Part shown: piece by piece, positions 45,709 through 55,138 of the stretch
How positions within the stretch are numbered: the first letter of the stretch is position 1
How the letters are laid out: each line of letters starts with the position of its first letter
Source of the DNA: an uncultured Collinsella sp.
GTDB lineage: Bacteria; Actinomycetota; Coriobacteriia; Coriobacteriales; Coriobacteriaceae
DNA: 64,000 bases
Direction: 5' to 3'
Assembly (NCBI GenBank): GCA_902494345.1
Contig: CABUSV010000004.1
Location: 91,439-155,438 of the forward strand
The notes under the pieces: model-generated
Told to the model about the DNA's origin: nothing
Database searches by the model: none
What the model saw: only the letters and a program-made list of their open reading frames with translations
Translations under genes and position numbers: made by a program

Positions 45709-45888
45709 ATGCCCGTACCTAAACAAAAGCAGGGTCGTATCCGCACTCACACCCGTCGTTCCGCCAACATGAAGATCTCGGCTGCGGCTCAGTCCACGTG
45801 CCCCCGTTGCGGCGCTGTCAAGCTTCCGCACCACGTGTGCCCCAGCTGCGGTTTCTACAAGGACCGCGAGGTTATCGTTACCGAGTAA
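45709..45888 (+). CDS. rpmF: 50S ribosomal protein L32
   Basis: The 59-residue protein starts MPVPKQKQGRIRTHTRRS, as expected, and carries a four-Cys zinc ribbon: CPRC at 31-34 and CPSC at 44-47. It follows DUF177 after 64 bases with AAGGAAGG before the ATG. A terminator-like hairpin lies between it and plsX. Confidence 0.95.
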   Translation: MPVPKQKQGRIRTHTRRSANMKISAAAQSTCPRCGAVKLPHHVCPSCGFYKDREVIVTE

Positions 45889-45928
45889 CGGTATACTCTG
45901 GATGCGATGCCGTTCCAAATGGAACCAC

Positions 45929-45958
45929 AATGGCCGGCTCAATGAGTCGGCCATTTTT
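45929..45958 (+). terminator. Terminator-like hairpin between rpmF and plsX
   Basis: AATGGCCGGCTCA and TGAGTCGGCCATT (45929-45941, 45943-45955, one G-U) form the stem, followed by TTTT. It ends only five bases before the plsX ribosome-binding site. Confidence 0.7.
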
Positions 45959-45975
45959 GTATAAGGAGCATGTAT

Positions 45976-46995
45976 ATGAGTAACGTTCGCGTTTGTGTAG
46001 ACGTTGTGGGTGGAGACGAGAAACCTCAGGTCGTTCTCGATGGTATCGAGGCTGCACTTGCCGCCGATCCCGATATCGAGGTCTTGGCAGCTGGCCCCGC
46101 CGAAATCGTCAATCCCTTTGCTGCTTCCCACGCACGTGTTGAGGCCCTTGAGGCACCCGACGTTATCGCCATGGATGACGATCCCATTCGCGCCGTGATG
46201 ACTAAGCGCAAGTCCTCGATTGTGCTTTCTTGCCGCGCCATTAAGAAGGGCAACGCGGACGCGTTTTTCTCTGCCGGCTCCACCGGCGCCATGACCGCCG
46301 CTGCGACCGCCTACGTCACGCCGTTTAGATATATGGCCGAAGGTAAGAAGCAGCCGGTGCGTCCCTGTCTGACCAATGCGCTGCCCAATCGCGCCGGCGG
46401 TCTGACGGTGCTGTGCGATATGGGCGCCAACCCCGATGTCGAGGTCGATGACATGGTGCGTTTTGCTCAGATGGGTAGCGCCTATGCTCGCGTCGTCCTG
46501 GGCATCGAGCATCCCCGCGTGGGCCTGCTTGCCAACGGCACCGAGGACGAGAAGGGCTCCAACTTTACCAAGGCCTGCTTCCCAGCCATGAAAGCCGCCG
46601 TTCCCGGCTTTGTTGGTAACTGCGAGGGAACGGACATCACCTCCGGTAACTTCGATGTCGTCGTTGCCGATGGCATGTCGGGCAATATTGCGCTCAAGGC
46701 CACTGAGGGCGCTGCCAAGTTTTTGCTGCAGGAGCTCAAGGGCGTCTTTATGTCTTCGCTTGGCACCAAGATCGCCGCGCTGCTCATTAAAAAGCAGATG
46801 CGCGAGATAAAGGCCAAGCTTTCGGGCGACGCCAAGGGCGGCGCGATTCTTTTGGGCCTGCGCGGCGTGGTCCTGATCGGCCATGGCGCCACCTCGGTCG
46901 AGGCTGTTAAAAACGGTACGCTCGCGGCGGCCGAAGCCGTGCGCGCCGGGCTGGTCGAGAACGTCGCCAACTCCATGGACGGCATCGTTTTATAA
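45976..46995 (+). CDS. plsX: Acyl-ACP:phosphate acyltransferase PlsX
   Basis: The second ATG (45976) is chosen because AAGGAG then lies 7 bases away; the first is too close. The 339-residue protein has VDVVGGDEKPQVVLDG, SAGSTGAMTAAAT, LCDMGANPDV and LVNGTE-like LLANGTEDEKG. It makes acyl-phosphate for phosphatidic-acid synthesis. Genes for L32, PlsX and ACP adjacent are a common arrangement that joins translation and lipid supply. Confidence 0.94.
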   Translation: MSNVRVCVDVVGGDEKPQVVLDGIEAALAADPDIEVLAAGPAEIVNPFAASHARVEALEAPDVIAMDDDPIRAVMTKRKSSIVLSCRAIKKGNADAFFSAGSTGAMTAAATAYVTPFRYMAEGKKQPVRPCLTNALPNRAGGLTVLCDMGANPDVEVDDMVRFAQMGSAYARVVLGIEHPRVGLLANGTEDEKGSNFTKACFPAMKAAVPGFVGNCEGTDITSGNFDVVVADGMSGNIALKATEGAAKFLLQELKGVFMSSLGTKIAALLIKKQMREIKAKLSGDAKGGAILLGLRGVVLIGHGATSVEAVKNGTLAAAEAVRAGLVENVANSMDGIVL

Positions 46996-47052
46996 CAGCG
47001 GCGTTATGCGTCTCGGGGCGTGCGTCGTGGGGTAGAATCAGAACCGTGTCTT

Positions 47053-47072
47053 GGTACCGCCCGGGCGGTACC
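47053..47072. promoter_or_regulatory. 20-base perfect palindrome upstream of acpP
   Basis: GGTACCGCCCGGGCGGTACC is fully self-complementary, followed by ATTCTTTT. It can be a terminator hairpin with a CCGG loop or a protein-binding site. It lies 38 bases before acpP. Confidence 0.65.
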
Positions 47073-47109
47073 ATTCTTTTGGTATTCATGCACTATGAGA
47101 GGAAGCGCT

Positions 47110-47352
47110 ATGGATCGCTCCGAAATCTTCGACAAGATCGCCGAGGTCGCTGCTGACGTTCTGGGCGTCGATGTTGCCGAAATTAGCGATGAGACCACCT
47201 TTGACGACCTCGATGCCAACTCGCTCGAGCGCCTGCAGCTGGTTACGGCTATCGAAGACGAGTTCAACCTCGAGATCGATGACGAGACCCTGCTCTCGCT
47301 CAACTCTGTCGCCGACGCCGTCGACGCTATCGAAAACGCCAGGGAGGCCTAG
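47110..47352 (+). CDS. acpP: Acyl carrier protein
   Basis: The ATG at 47110 is preceded by GAGGAA and gives 80 residues. Ser38 in LDANSLERLQLV is the expected phosphopantetheine site; DANSLE replaces the usual DSLD. The protein is strongly acidic, and the helix II and IV pattern is intact. It carries acyl chains for lipid synthesis. It is three bases from rnc, an arrangement seen widely in bacteria. Confidence 0.93.
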   Translation: MDRSEIFDKIAEVAADVLGVDVAEISDETTFDDLDANSLERLQLVTAIEDEFNLEIDDETLLSLNSVADAVDAIENAREA

Positions 47353-47355
47353 GTC

Positions 47356-48081
47356 TTGGCTTTGTCTGAACGACTTACGCGCGCCCAGGAAATTCTGGGC
47401 CACGAGTTCAATAATAAGGTGCTGCTGCGCGCGGCCCTTACGCATCCCTCGGCAGTCGAGGGCCAGCCGGTTTCTGCCAGCTATGAGCGCCTTGAGTTCT
47501 TGGGCGATTCCATTTTGGGCGCTGTGGTCGCACGCTCCCTGTTTGAGTCCTATCCGGAGTTTGACGAGGGCAAGCTCACGCGCCTGAAGGTGTCGCTTGT
47601 CTCGGGCGCTACGCTGTCCGAGGTTTCTCACGAGCTGGGCATCGACGACATCATCATCTTTGGTGCCTCCGAGACCGGTACCGGTGCGCGCGGCCTGCAT
47701 TCGGCGCTCGAGAACGTCTACGAGTCGCTCGTGGGCGCACTGTACCTGGATGCCGGCTGGGATGCCGCAGCGGAGTTTATCCATCGTACGCTTAAGCCGC
47801 ATTTGGCTTCCGAGCGTGCCGAGCATCCTGCGAACCCCAAGTCGTTTTTGCAGGAGTGCGTGCAAGCCGACGGTCACGAACCCCCGGCTTACAAGCTCGT
47901 CGGCTCCGAGGGCCCGGCGCATGCGCCCACCTTTACCGCCGTGGTTTTGATCGATGGTATTCGTCAGGGTCGCGGCTCCGGCTCCTCAAAGAAGGAAGCC
48001 GAGGGAGCCGCCGCGCTCGAAGCGCTCGACCGCATGGGTTACACCACCAATGGCGTGATTCTGAACAAGAAGCACGTGTAA
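47356..48081 (+). CDS. rnc: Ribonuclease III
   Basis: The TTG start follows AGGGAGG. The 241-residue protein has the catalytic signature YERLEFLGDSILG, the second acidic site around YESLVGALYLDAGW, and a C-terminal double-stranded RNA-binding domain (about 160-235; GSGSSKKEAEGAAALEAL). It processes rRNA and structured mRNAs. smc begins 10 bases later. Confidence 0.94.
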   Translation: MALSERLTRAQEILGHEFNNKVLLRAALTHPSAVEGQPVSASYERLEFLGDSILGAVVARSLFESYPEFDEGKLTRLKVSLVSGATLSEVSHELGIDDIIIFGASETGTGARGLHSALENVYESLVGALYLDAGWDAAAEFIHRTLKPHLASERAEHPANPKSFLQECVQADGHEPPAYKLVGSEGPAHAPTFTAVVLIDGIRQGRGSGSSKKEAEGAAALEALDRMGYTTNGVILNKKHV

Positions 48082-48091
48082 GCGAGGAACC

Positions 48092-51000
48092 GTGTATCTC
48101 AAGTCCCTCACGCTCAAAGGGTTCAAGTCGTTTGCCGACCGCGCCCATATGACGTTTGAGCCGGGCCTGACCGTCATCGTCGGTCCCAACGGCTCGGGAA
48201 AATCGAACATCTCCGACTCGATTCTGTGGGTCCTGGGCGAGCAGAGCGCCAAGCAGCTGCGCGGCCAGGCCATGGAGGATGTTATCTTCTCGGGCTCGTC
48301 GGCGCGCAAGCCGGTGGGTGTTGCCGAGGTCACGCTGGTGCTCGATAACTCGGACCATATGCTGCCTGTCGATTTTGACGAAGTCGCCATCACCCGTCGC
48401 ATGTACCGCTCGGGCGAAAGCGAGTACCTCATCAACTCGAGTCCGTGCCGCCTGATGGACATTCAGGACATCCTGCACGATTCGGGCCTGGGCAAGGATA
48501 CGCATTCCATCATCAGCCAGGGCAAGCTCGACGCCATTTTGCAGAGCCGCCCGGAGGAGCGCCGCGCCCTTATCGAGGAGGCCGCCGGCATCTCCAAGCA
48601 CAAGCGCCGCAAGGAGCGTGCGCTCAAAAAAATTAAGTCGATGGACGAGCACCTGATGCGTGCCCGCGACATCAATAAGGAGATCGCCCGTCAGCTGCGA
48701 CCGCTGGAGCGTCAGGTCGATCGCGCGCGCAAGTACAAAGAGCTGTCCTCGCGCGCGAACGAGCTTACGCAGATGCTGGCCGTCGACGAGCTGCGTTCGC
48801 TGCAGTCGCAGTGGAACGACCTGGAGGGCCGCTCCAAGGAAGGTGCCGCCGAGCTTGAGCTTGCGCAGTACCGCTTGGGCGAAAAGGAGCGCGAGCTCGA
48901 GAAGCTCCAGGTCATGCTCGAGGAAAAGGGCCTGTTTGTGGGCGACCTGGGCGAGCAGCGCCGTCATATGCAAGATGTGGTCGGCCGCATTAACTCCGAC
49001 ATGCGCCTGCTCGAGGAAAAGGGCCACAACATGGTGTCGCGCCTGTCTGACATGCGCGGACAGATTTCGAGCTCCGAGCATCAGCGACGTCGCGTGGTCG
49101 AGGAGCTCGAGGACGCGCGTGCGCAGCTTGAGGAAGTGACCGGTGCGCACATGCAGGCCCAGGAGGACGTTGACGCCGCTGGCCCTGCCTCTGCCGAGCT
49201 CCACGAGCGGCGCGTGGCGCTCGACAATCAGATTTCGCAGCTTACGCGTGAGCAACGCGATGTGCAGCGGGTAGCCGATAACGCCGCGCTCGAGCTCGCC
49301 AAGGTGAAGGATTCCTTGAGCAATGCCGAGGTCGAGGACAACATGTATGCCTCGCGCCTGGAGCAGATCGGTGAACAGCTCGAGGAGGTCACGGCTTCGC
49401 TCGAGAGCCGTCGCGACCGCGCCGAGGAGCTTGAGGGCGCTCTTGAGGAAGCGCGCCAGGCTCAGGTCGATGCGCGTGAGGCCACCGAGGCGGCACGCGC
49501 GGCCCTGAAGGACCTGCGTGCCCGCGAGAGTGAGGCGCGCAACAAGTTATCCGAGGTGCGCTCGGAGCTTGCCAGTCAAAAGAAACTCGATGCCCGCATG
49601 GCCGACAGCTCGCCGCTCGTGAGCCGTCTGATGGGTGCGCTCGGCGATGATGTTTCGGCTCGTCTGGGCGACGTGCTCGAGGCTCCTCGTGAGCTCGAGG
49701 GCCTGGTCGACCAGCTGCTTGCCGGCGATATCGATGCCTTGCTGTTTGATGACGACGCTGCGCTTGAGCGTGCCAGCCGCGCCGCCCTGGATCAGAAGAA
49801 GGCCTCGGGCGAGGCGTTGCTGGTGGCATGCGGCGTGTGTGGCCGTGCCGCCGCCGAGGGTGCCGCCGGTACCCGCCTGGTTGATCGCCTGTCCGTGCGC
49901 TCGGGCTATGGTCCGGTCGTCGAGGCGTTGCTCGGCTGCTATTACGTGGTCGACGATTTGGCTGCCGCACTGTCCGCGCCAGTCGTTGACGGCGTGACTT
50001 ATGTGACTCCCGATGGCGCACGTGTTGCCTGCGGCTGTCTGGTTCGTGTGGGCCTCGATGCCGGTGAGGCTTCGGGTGCCTTGGAGCTTAAGCGCCGCAT
50101 TCGCGAGCTCGAGGGCCTGGAGCCCGATCTGGCTGCCGTGTTTGAGCATGTGTCGGATCAGGTCGTGGAGGCCAATGCGGCCGTCGAGGAGGCTCGTGCC
50201 GCCGAGGGCGATGCCGCCGGAGAGATTGCCCGCCTTGAGGGTGAGCGCCGCTCCCTGCTGTCCGAGATCGGCCGCCTAGAGCAGAGCGCCAACAACGCCG
50301 AGGTCGAGCGCGTGCGTATTTCCAAGCGCCGCGAGCAGGCCTCAGAAGCCGTTCGCGCCGCGCGCCCGCGCGTGGACGAGCTCACCCGTTCGCGTGACGA
50401 GGCCCGCGCGCAGGCAAGCGATCTGGGCTTGCAGATTGCCGAGGCCAACGACGAACTCGACCGCGTTCGCCGTGACGATTCCGAGGCTGCCGGCAAGCTC
50501 GCTGACGCCAAGGTTCGCCTAGCCCAGACGAGCGAACGCCTGCGTTCGCTGAAGGGCCGCGTGCCCGACCTGGAGCATCGTCTTGAGGGCATCGACCGTC
50601 GTATCCGCGGAACACGCCAGGCTTCGCGGTCGCTCGAGCTGCTGCGTCTGCGCGTCGACCCCATGCACGAGCGCTATTCGGCCCTGCTGGAGCGCGCGTC
50701 GGATTGGGCCGCGCGCCTGCGTGACCAGGCCTCTCTGGAGGAGGCGGACTCCGCTTCGCTCAAGAAGACCATCGAGGATGCCAAGGCAGATGTTGCCCGC
50801 GCTAAGGAGCGAGTCGATACCGCCTCTGCCACGCAAAACGAGTTCAAGGTCGCGCGTGGCAAGCTCGAGGTGCAGGTCGAGGCTGCCTTCAAGGCCATTA
50901 CCGCCGATGGCACGACGGTACTCGAGGAAGCGCTCATGCTTCCGGCGCCCACGGACCGCGATGCCGCCGATCGCGAACTCAACCAGCTCGTGCGTCAGAT

Positions 51001-51628
51001 CAACAACCTGGGCCCTGTGAACCAGGTTGCCATGGAGGAGTACGAGCAGCTCAAGCGCCGCGCCGATTACATCGAGGAGCAGCTGGCCGATCTGGAGAGC
51101 GCGCGCAAGGCGCTCACCAAGATCACGGTGGCCATTGATCGCAAGATGCGGAAGGCCTTCCTGGTGACGTTTGAGAAGGTCGACGCAAACTTCCGCGAGA
51201 TCTTCGCTATGCTCTTCCCGGGCGGTCAGGCTCATCTGGAGATGACCGATCCCGAGCATCCTGCCGAGACGGGTATCGAGGTCGTGGCGCAGCCGCGCGG
51301 CAAGCGCATCACCAAGATGATGCTCATGTCGGGCGGCGAGAAGAGCCTGACGGCGCTCGCCCTGCTCTTTGCCGTGTACCGCACGCGCACGGTGCCGTTC
51401 TATGTGCTGGACGAGGTCGAGGCGGCACTCGATGACGCCAACCTGTCCAAGCTCATCGGCGCGCTCGATGTGTTGCGTTCCGATACGCAGCTCTTGGTCA
51501 TTTCGCATCAGCGCCGTACTATGGAGGACGCTGACGTCCTCTATGGCGTCTCGATGCAAGCCGACGGCGTCAGTCGCGTCGTCTCGCAAAAACTCGATCG
51601 CGAAACCGGAAAGGTCGTGAATGCATAA
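48092..51628 (+). CDS. smc: Chromosome segregation SMC ATPase
   Basis: The GTG start gives 1178 residues. Walker A is GPNGSGKS at 31-38. Two long coiled coils flank a globular hinge (about 495-680). The C-terminal head has the LMSGGEKSLTALALLFAV signature and VLDEVEAALDD Walker B. It condenses and organises the chromosome with ScpA and ScpB, which are not in this window. The stop overlaps the ftsY start by one base. Confidence 0.96.
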   Translation: MYLKSLTLKGFKSFADRAHMTFEPGLTVIVGPNGSGKSNISDSILWVLGEQSAKQLRGQAMEDVIFSGSSARKPVGVAEVTLVLDNSDHMLPVDFDEVAITRRMYRSGESEYLINSSPCRLMDIQDILHDSGLGKDTHSIISQGKLDAILQSRPEERRALIEEAAGISKHKRRKERALKKIKSMDEHLMRARDINKEIARQLRPLERQVDRARKYKELSSRANELTQMLAVDELRSLQSQWNDLEGRSKEGAAELELAQYRLGEKERELEKLQVMLEEKGLFVGDLGEQRRHMQDVVGRINSDMRLLEEKGHNMVSRLSDMRGQISSSEHQRRRVVEELEDARAQLEEVTGAHMQAQEDVDAAGPASAELHERRVALDNQISQLTREQRDVQRVADNAALELAKVKDSLSNAEVEDNMYASRLEQIGEQLEEVTASLESRRDRAEELEGALEEARQAQVDAREATEAARAALKDLRARESEARNKLSEVRSELASQKKLDARMADSSPLVSRLMGALGDDVSARLGDVLEAPRELEGLVDQLLAGDIDALLFDDDAALERASRAALDQKKASGEALLVACGVCGRAAAEGAAGTRLVDRLSVRSGYGPVVEALLGCYYVVDDLAAALSAPVVDGVTYVTPDGARVACGCLVRVGLDAGEASGALELKRRIRELEGLEPDLAAVFEHVSDQVVEANAAVEEARAAEGDAAGEIARLEGERRSLLSEIGRLEQSANNAEVERVRISKRREQASEAVRAARPRVDELTRSRDEARAQASDLGLQIAEANDELDRVRRDDSEAAGKLADAKVRLAQTSERLRSLKGRVPDLEHRLEGIDRRIRGTRQASRSLELLRLRVDPMHERYSALLERASDWAARLRDQASLEEADSASLKKTIEDAKADVARAKERVDTASATQNEFKVARGKLEVQVEAAFKAITADGTTVLEEALMLPAPTDRDAADRELNQLVRQINNLGPVNQVAMEEYEQLKRRADYIEEQLADLESARKALTKITVAIDRKMRKAFLVTFEKVDANFREIFAMLFPGGQAHLEMTDPEHPAETGIEVVAQPRGKRITKMMLMSGGEKSLTALALLFAVYRTRTVPFYVLDEVEAALDDANLSKLIGALDVLRSDTQLLVISHQRRTMEDADVLYGVSMQADGVSRVVSQKLDRETGKVVNA

Positions 51629-52545
51629 TGGGATTCTTCGATGCTCTCTCGCGCGGACTTGAGCGCAGTCGCGAGGCCCTCAACGAGGTCTTTTACTTTG
51701 GCGGCGAGGTCGACGAGGATTTTTGGGAGGACCTAGAGGACACCCTCGTTATGGGTGACATGGGTGCCGAGGTCGCGATCAAGGTGTCCGATGACCTGCG
51801 CGATGCCGCGGCCAAGAAGAACCTCAAGACCGCCCCACAACTCCGTCGCGCCCTGGCCGAGCAGCTTGAGCGGCACTTTGTGCCCATCGAGCGCGATCCG
51901 TTCTCCGATACGCCGAGCTGCGTGCTGTTTGTGGGCATTAACGGTGCCGGCAAGACCACTACGGTCGGTAAGATCGCGAGCGCCATGGCCGCCCGCGGCA
52001 AGAACGTCGTGATCGGTTCGGCCGATACCTTCCGCGCCGCCGCCATCGAGCAGCTCGATGTGTGGGGCCAGCGCGCTGGCGTCCCCGTCATCAAGCGCGA
52101 CCGCGGCTCCGACCCGGCAAGTGTTTGCTACGACGTGCTCGACGAAGCCGACAAGCGCGGCAGCGACCTGGTGCTTATCGACACCGCCGGTCGTCTGCAC
52201 ACGAGCCCCGAGCTCATGCGCGAGCTTGCCAAGGTGGTTAACGTGACGCGTAAGCGCGCCGCCAATATGGCCGCCGGCCCCATGCCCGTCTCAGTCGTGC
52301 TCGTGATCGATGCCGTCACCGGCCAGAACGGTCTGAACCAGGCGCTCGAGTTTAACGAGGCACTGGGCCTGGACGGTATTATCATGACGAAGCTCGACGG
52401 CACGGCTAAGGGCGGCATCGCCATGGCCGTGGCCGAGAAGCTCAAGCTCCCGATCCTGCGCGTGGGCGTGGGCGAGCAGGTCGATGACCTGCAGGAGTTC
52501 AATGCCAAAGATTTCTGCCGCGCCCTGGTGGGCGAGTCCAATTAA
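51628..52545 (+). CDS. ftsY: Signal recognition particle receptor FtsY
   Basis: This is a 305-residue SRP GTPase. The N-domain is followed by G1 GINGAGKT at 103-110, then SADTFRAAAIEQL, LIDTAGRLHT and TKLDGTAKGG. It lacks a long acidic A-domain, as in many Gram-positives. It docks the SRP-ribosome complex at the membrane. The rnc-smc-ftsY-ffh order is conserved in Gram-positives. Confidence 0.95.
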   Translation: MGFFDALSRGLERSREALNEVFYFGGEVDEDFWEDLEDTLVMGDMGAEVAIKVSDDLRDAAAKKNLKTAPQLRRALAEQLERHFVPIERDPFSDTPSCVLFVGINGAGKTTTVGKIASAMAARGKNVVIGSADTFRAAAIEQLDVWGQRAGVPVIKRDRGSDPASVCYDVLDEADKRGSDLVLIDTAGRLHTSPELMRELAKVVNVTRKRAANMAAGPMPVSVVLVIDAVTGQNGLNQALEFNEALGLDGIIMTKLDGTAKGGIAMAVAEKLKLPILRVGVGEQVDDLQEFNAKDFCRALVGESN

Positions 52546-52555
52546 GGAGTGACTA

Positions 52556-54040
52556 GTGTTTGATTCCCTGAGCGATCGCCTCAACGACACATTTGACCGC
52601 CTGCGCGGCAAGGGCAAGCTGACCGAGGCCGATATCACCTCGGCCATGCGCGACATTCGCATGGCGCTGCTCGAGGCCGACGTCAACTTCAAGGTCGTCA
52701 AGGAGTTCGTCGCCAAGACCAAGGAGCGCTGCATGACCGCCGAGGTCATGGAGTCGCTGTCGCCAGCACAAAACGTCGTCAAGATCGTGCTCGACGAGCT
52801 CACCGAGATGCTCGGCTCCACAGAGAGCAAGCTCGTCTTTAGTAACCGCATTCCCAATGTCATCATGCTCGTGGGCCTGCAGGGCTCCGGTAAGACCACG
52901 GCGGCCGTAAAGCTGGCCTACCTGCTCAAGAAGCAGGGCCGCTCGCCGCTGCTCGCCGCGTGCGACGTCTACCGTCCCGCCGCTGCCGACCAGCTGGCCA
53001 CGCTTGGCGGCGAGATCGGCGTCCCGGTCTTCCGAGGCGACGGCGCGCACCCGGTTGACATTGCCAAGGGTGCCATCCAGGAGGCCGTCGACCACCTGCG
53101 TGACGTGGTCATCGTCGATACCGCCGGTCGTTTGCAGATCGACGAGCAGATGATGCAGGAGGCCGTGGACATCAAGAAGGCCGTCAAGCCTGATCAGGTG
53201 CTGATGGTCGTCGATGCCATGACCGGCCAGGATATCGTCAACGTCGTCTCGACCTTCGCCGAGCGCACCGACTTTGACGGCGTGATCATCTCCAAGCTCG
53301 ACGGCGACGCCCGTGGCGGCGGCGCACTTTCCGTGCGCCAGGTGACCGGTAAGCCCATCAAGTTCGTGAGCATGGGCGAGAAACCCGATTCGCTGGAGCC
53401 GTTCTATCCTGATCGTATGGCCAAGCGCATTCTTGGCATGGGCGATGTTGTCGGCATTATCGAGAAGGCCCAGGAGGCGGCCGACGCCGAGCAGCTCGAG
53501 GCTGCCGAGCGCATGCTGCGCGAGGGCTTCACCATGAACGACATGCTCGACCAGATGAAGGCCGTCAAGAAGATGGGGGGCATGAAGGGCATTCTGGGCA
53601 TGCTCCCCGGCGGCCAGCGTGCGCTCAACCAGATGGGCGGCAACCTGGACGAGGGCATCTTCGACAAGAACGAGGCCATCATCATGTCGATGACCAAGGA
53701 GGAGCGTCTGCGTCCTTCCATCATCAACGGCCAGCGCCGTGCCCGCATTGCCAAGGGCGCCGGCGTGACTCCCACAGAGGTCAATAGCCTTATGAAGCAG
53801 TGGGGCGAGATGAACAAGATGATGGGCCGCATGCGCACGATAGCCAATCAGGCACAGGCCGGCGGCAAGAAGGGCAAAAAGGGTAAGAAGGGCAAAAAGA
53901 TGCGCATGCCCAATATCCCTGGCTTGGACGCTATGGGTCTGGGCGGCATGGGCGGCCTGGGCGGCCTGGGAACGGGTGGTCCCAAGTCCGATATGGACCT
54001 GCTGCGTCAGATGGAAGCGCAGATGCGCAATAAAAAGTAG
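52556..54040 (+). CDS. ffh: Signal recognition particle protein Ffh
   Basis: The GTG start follows AAGGAG. The 494-residue protein has the N domain, G1 GLQGSGKT at 107-114, ACDVYRPAAADQL, VDTAGRL and SKLDGDARGGG. The M domain (about 300-430) has the Met-rich signal-sequence groove. A Gly-Lys-rich, then Gly-Met-rich tail (KKGKKGKKGKK; GLGGMGGLGGLGTGG) is longer than usual. It binds signal peptides and 4.5S RNA; the RNA gene was not found here. Confidence 0.95.
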   Translation: MFDSLSDRLNDTFDRLRGKGKLTEADITSAMRDIRMALLEADVNFKVVKEFVAKTKERCMTAEVMESLSPAQNVVKIVLDELTEMLGSTESKLVFSNRIPNVIMLVGLQGSGKTTAAVKLAYLLKKQGRSPLLAACDVYRPAAADQLATLGGEIGVPVFRGDGAHPVDIAKGAIQEAVDHLRDVVIVDTAGRLQIDEQMMQEAVDIKKAVKPDQVLMVVDAMTGQDIVNVVSTFAERTDFDGVIISKLDGDARGGGALSVRQVTGKPIKFVSMGEKPDSLEPFYPDRMAKRILGMGDVVGIIEKAQEAADAEQLEAAERMLREGFTMNDMLDQMKAVKKMGGMKGILGMLPGGQRALNQMGGNLDEGIFDKNEAIIMSMTKEERLRPSIINGQRRARIAKGAGVTPTEVNSLMKQWGEMNKMMGRMRTIANQAQAGGKKGKKGKKGKKMRMPNIPGLDAMGLGGMGGLGGLGTGGPKSDMDLLRQMEAQMRNKK

Positions 54041-54060
54041 CGACTGGCAGAGTCGTGTAT

Positions 54061-54105
54061 GACGAAGGCCGCCTGGATGGTATTCCAGGCGGCCTTCGTC
54101 GTTTG
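54061..54105 (+). terminator. Strong hairpin terminator after ffh
   Basis: A perfect 17-base stem (54061-54077 with 54084-54100) has a six-base loop and a GTTTG tail. It separates ffh from the convergent DUF134 gene. Confidence 0.8.
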
Positions 54106-54156
54106 TTCGCTGGTTGTCGCACGCGTGGAAGCGCGTTCTCGACGAGGTGCTTGCCG

Positions 54157-54921
54157 CTAGTGGCAGTCGCAGCCTTCGTGCCCGTCACGGTCGTGGTGGC
54201 CGTGGCAACCGCAGGATCCGCCGTGCTCATGGATGTGCTCGTGGTCGTGGCTATGGCAGTCGCAGGTGGCCTCGCCGGTCTGCGCGAGCGTGCCGGCAAT
54301 GAGGGCCTCGACGCAAGCGTCGCAGCTGCCCTGGGCACCTGCGTATACCGTGATGCCGGCTTGAGCAAGCGCGTTGATGGCGCCACCGCCGATGCCGCCA
54401 CAGATGAGCGTGTCCACGCCGCCGTTGGCGAGCAGGCCCGCCAGGGCGCCGTGGCCGGTACCGCCGGTGCCCACAACCTGCTCGTTGAGCACCTTGCCAT
54501 CCTGAATGTCATAGATCTTGAACTGCTCGCTGCGACCAAAGTGCATAAAGATGTTGCCGTTGTCGTACGTGGTTGCCACCCTCATGGTGCCGACCTCCTT
54601 TGCTGGCCATGCGGCCGTTGTCGTGGTGATGGGGGAGTACGCGATGTTGCCGCCTTCGATGACGATCGCCCGTCCATTGACCAGTGCGTTTGCTACCTTG
54701 CGATGCGCACGGCTGCAGATTGCCGCCACCGTGGCGCGGGCAATGCCCATGCACTGGGCGACTTCCTCCTGATTGAGTCCTTCCAGGTCGCACAGGCGCA
54801 GCACCTCAAGCTCGTCGACGGTCATGTCGATGGCATCACCGCTGGCCAGGCCATCGGGGGTAAAGCCGCGGTATTCGGGGATGATCCCGACGCGGCGCAG
54901 TTTTTCGCGTCTTCCTGCCAT
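54157..54921 (-). CDS. DUF134 HTH fused to NifX/NifB-type cofactor-binding domain
   Basis: The 254-residue protein joins two families. Residues 1-105 are DUF134: RREKLRRVGIIPEY, then a sigma-70 region-4-like helix-turn-helix (LNQEEVAQCMGIARATVAAI). From about 111 (TMRVATTYDNGNIFMHFGRS) is a dinitrogenase iron-molybdenum cofactor-like domain with CGGIGGGAINAL. A His/Cys-rich tail (DCHSHDHEHIHEHGG, CGCHGHH) would bind metal. Such proteins are candidate metal- or redox-sensing regulators in anaerobes; none of the nif genes are nearby. Confidence 0.85.
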   Translation of the reverse strand: MAGRREKLRRVGIIPEYRGFTPDGLASGDAIDMTVDELEVLRLCDLEGLNQEEVAQCMGIARATVAAICSRAHRKVANALVNGRAIVIEGGNIAYSPITTTTAAWPAKEVGTMRVATTYDNGNIFMHFGRSEQFKIYDIQDGKVLNEQVVGTGGTGHGALAGLLANGGVDTLICGGIGGGAINALAQAGITVYAGAQGSCDACVEALIAGTLAQTGEATCDCHSHDHEHIHEHGGSCGCHGHHDRDGHEGCDCH

Positions 54922-54934
54922 TCACTCTCCAATT

Positions 54935-54948
54935 CTGACATATGTCAG
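54935..54948. promoter_or_regulatory. 14-base palindrome upstream of the DUF134-NifX gene
   Basis: CTGACATATGTCAG is perfectly self-complementary and lies 14 bases before this minus-strand gene. A related half-site (ATAAGTCAG) occurs 46 bases away at 54993-55001. An autoregulatory operator is likely. Confidence 0.6.
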
Positions 54949-55138
54949 TAATAGGATAGTGCGCATGCGGAAGCGCACAAGCTATTTTTGGCATAAGTCA
55001 GAAAAAGGCAAAGGAGTTCCGCTTGCGAATGCGGAGCCGTGCTGCCGTGCATTGCGTGTGGCCGTCCAAGTGTCCAATCCGACACTGTGCGCCTGGGCTA
55101 CAATAAAAATCGCTTATAGGCGACTGACAGGAGGGTCA

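Noticed and set aside
47053..47072. FapR operator before acpP
   Set aside because: The palindrome does not match the published FapR-type consensus, and no FapR gene is in the window.
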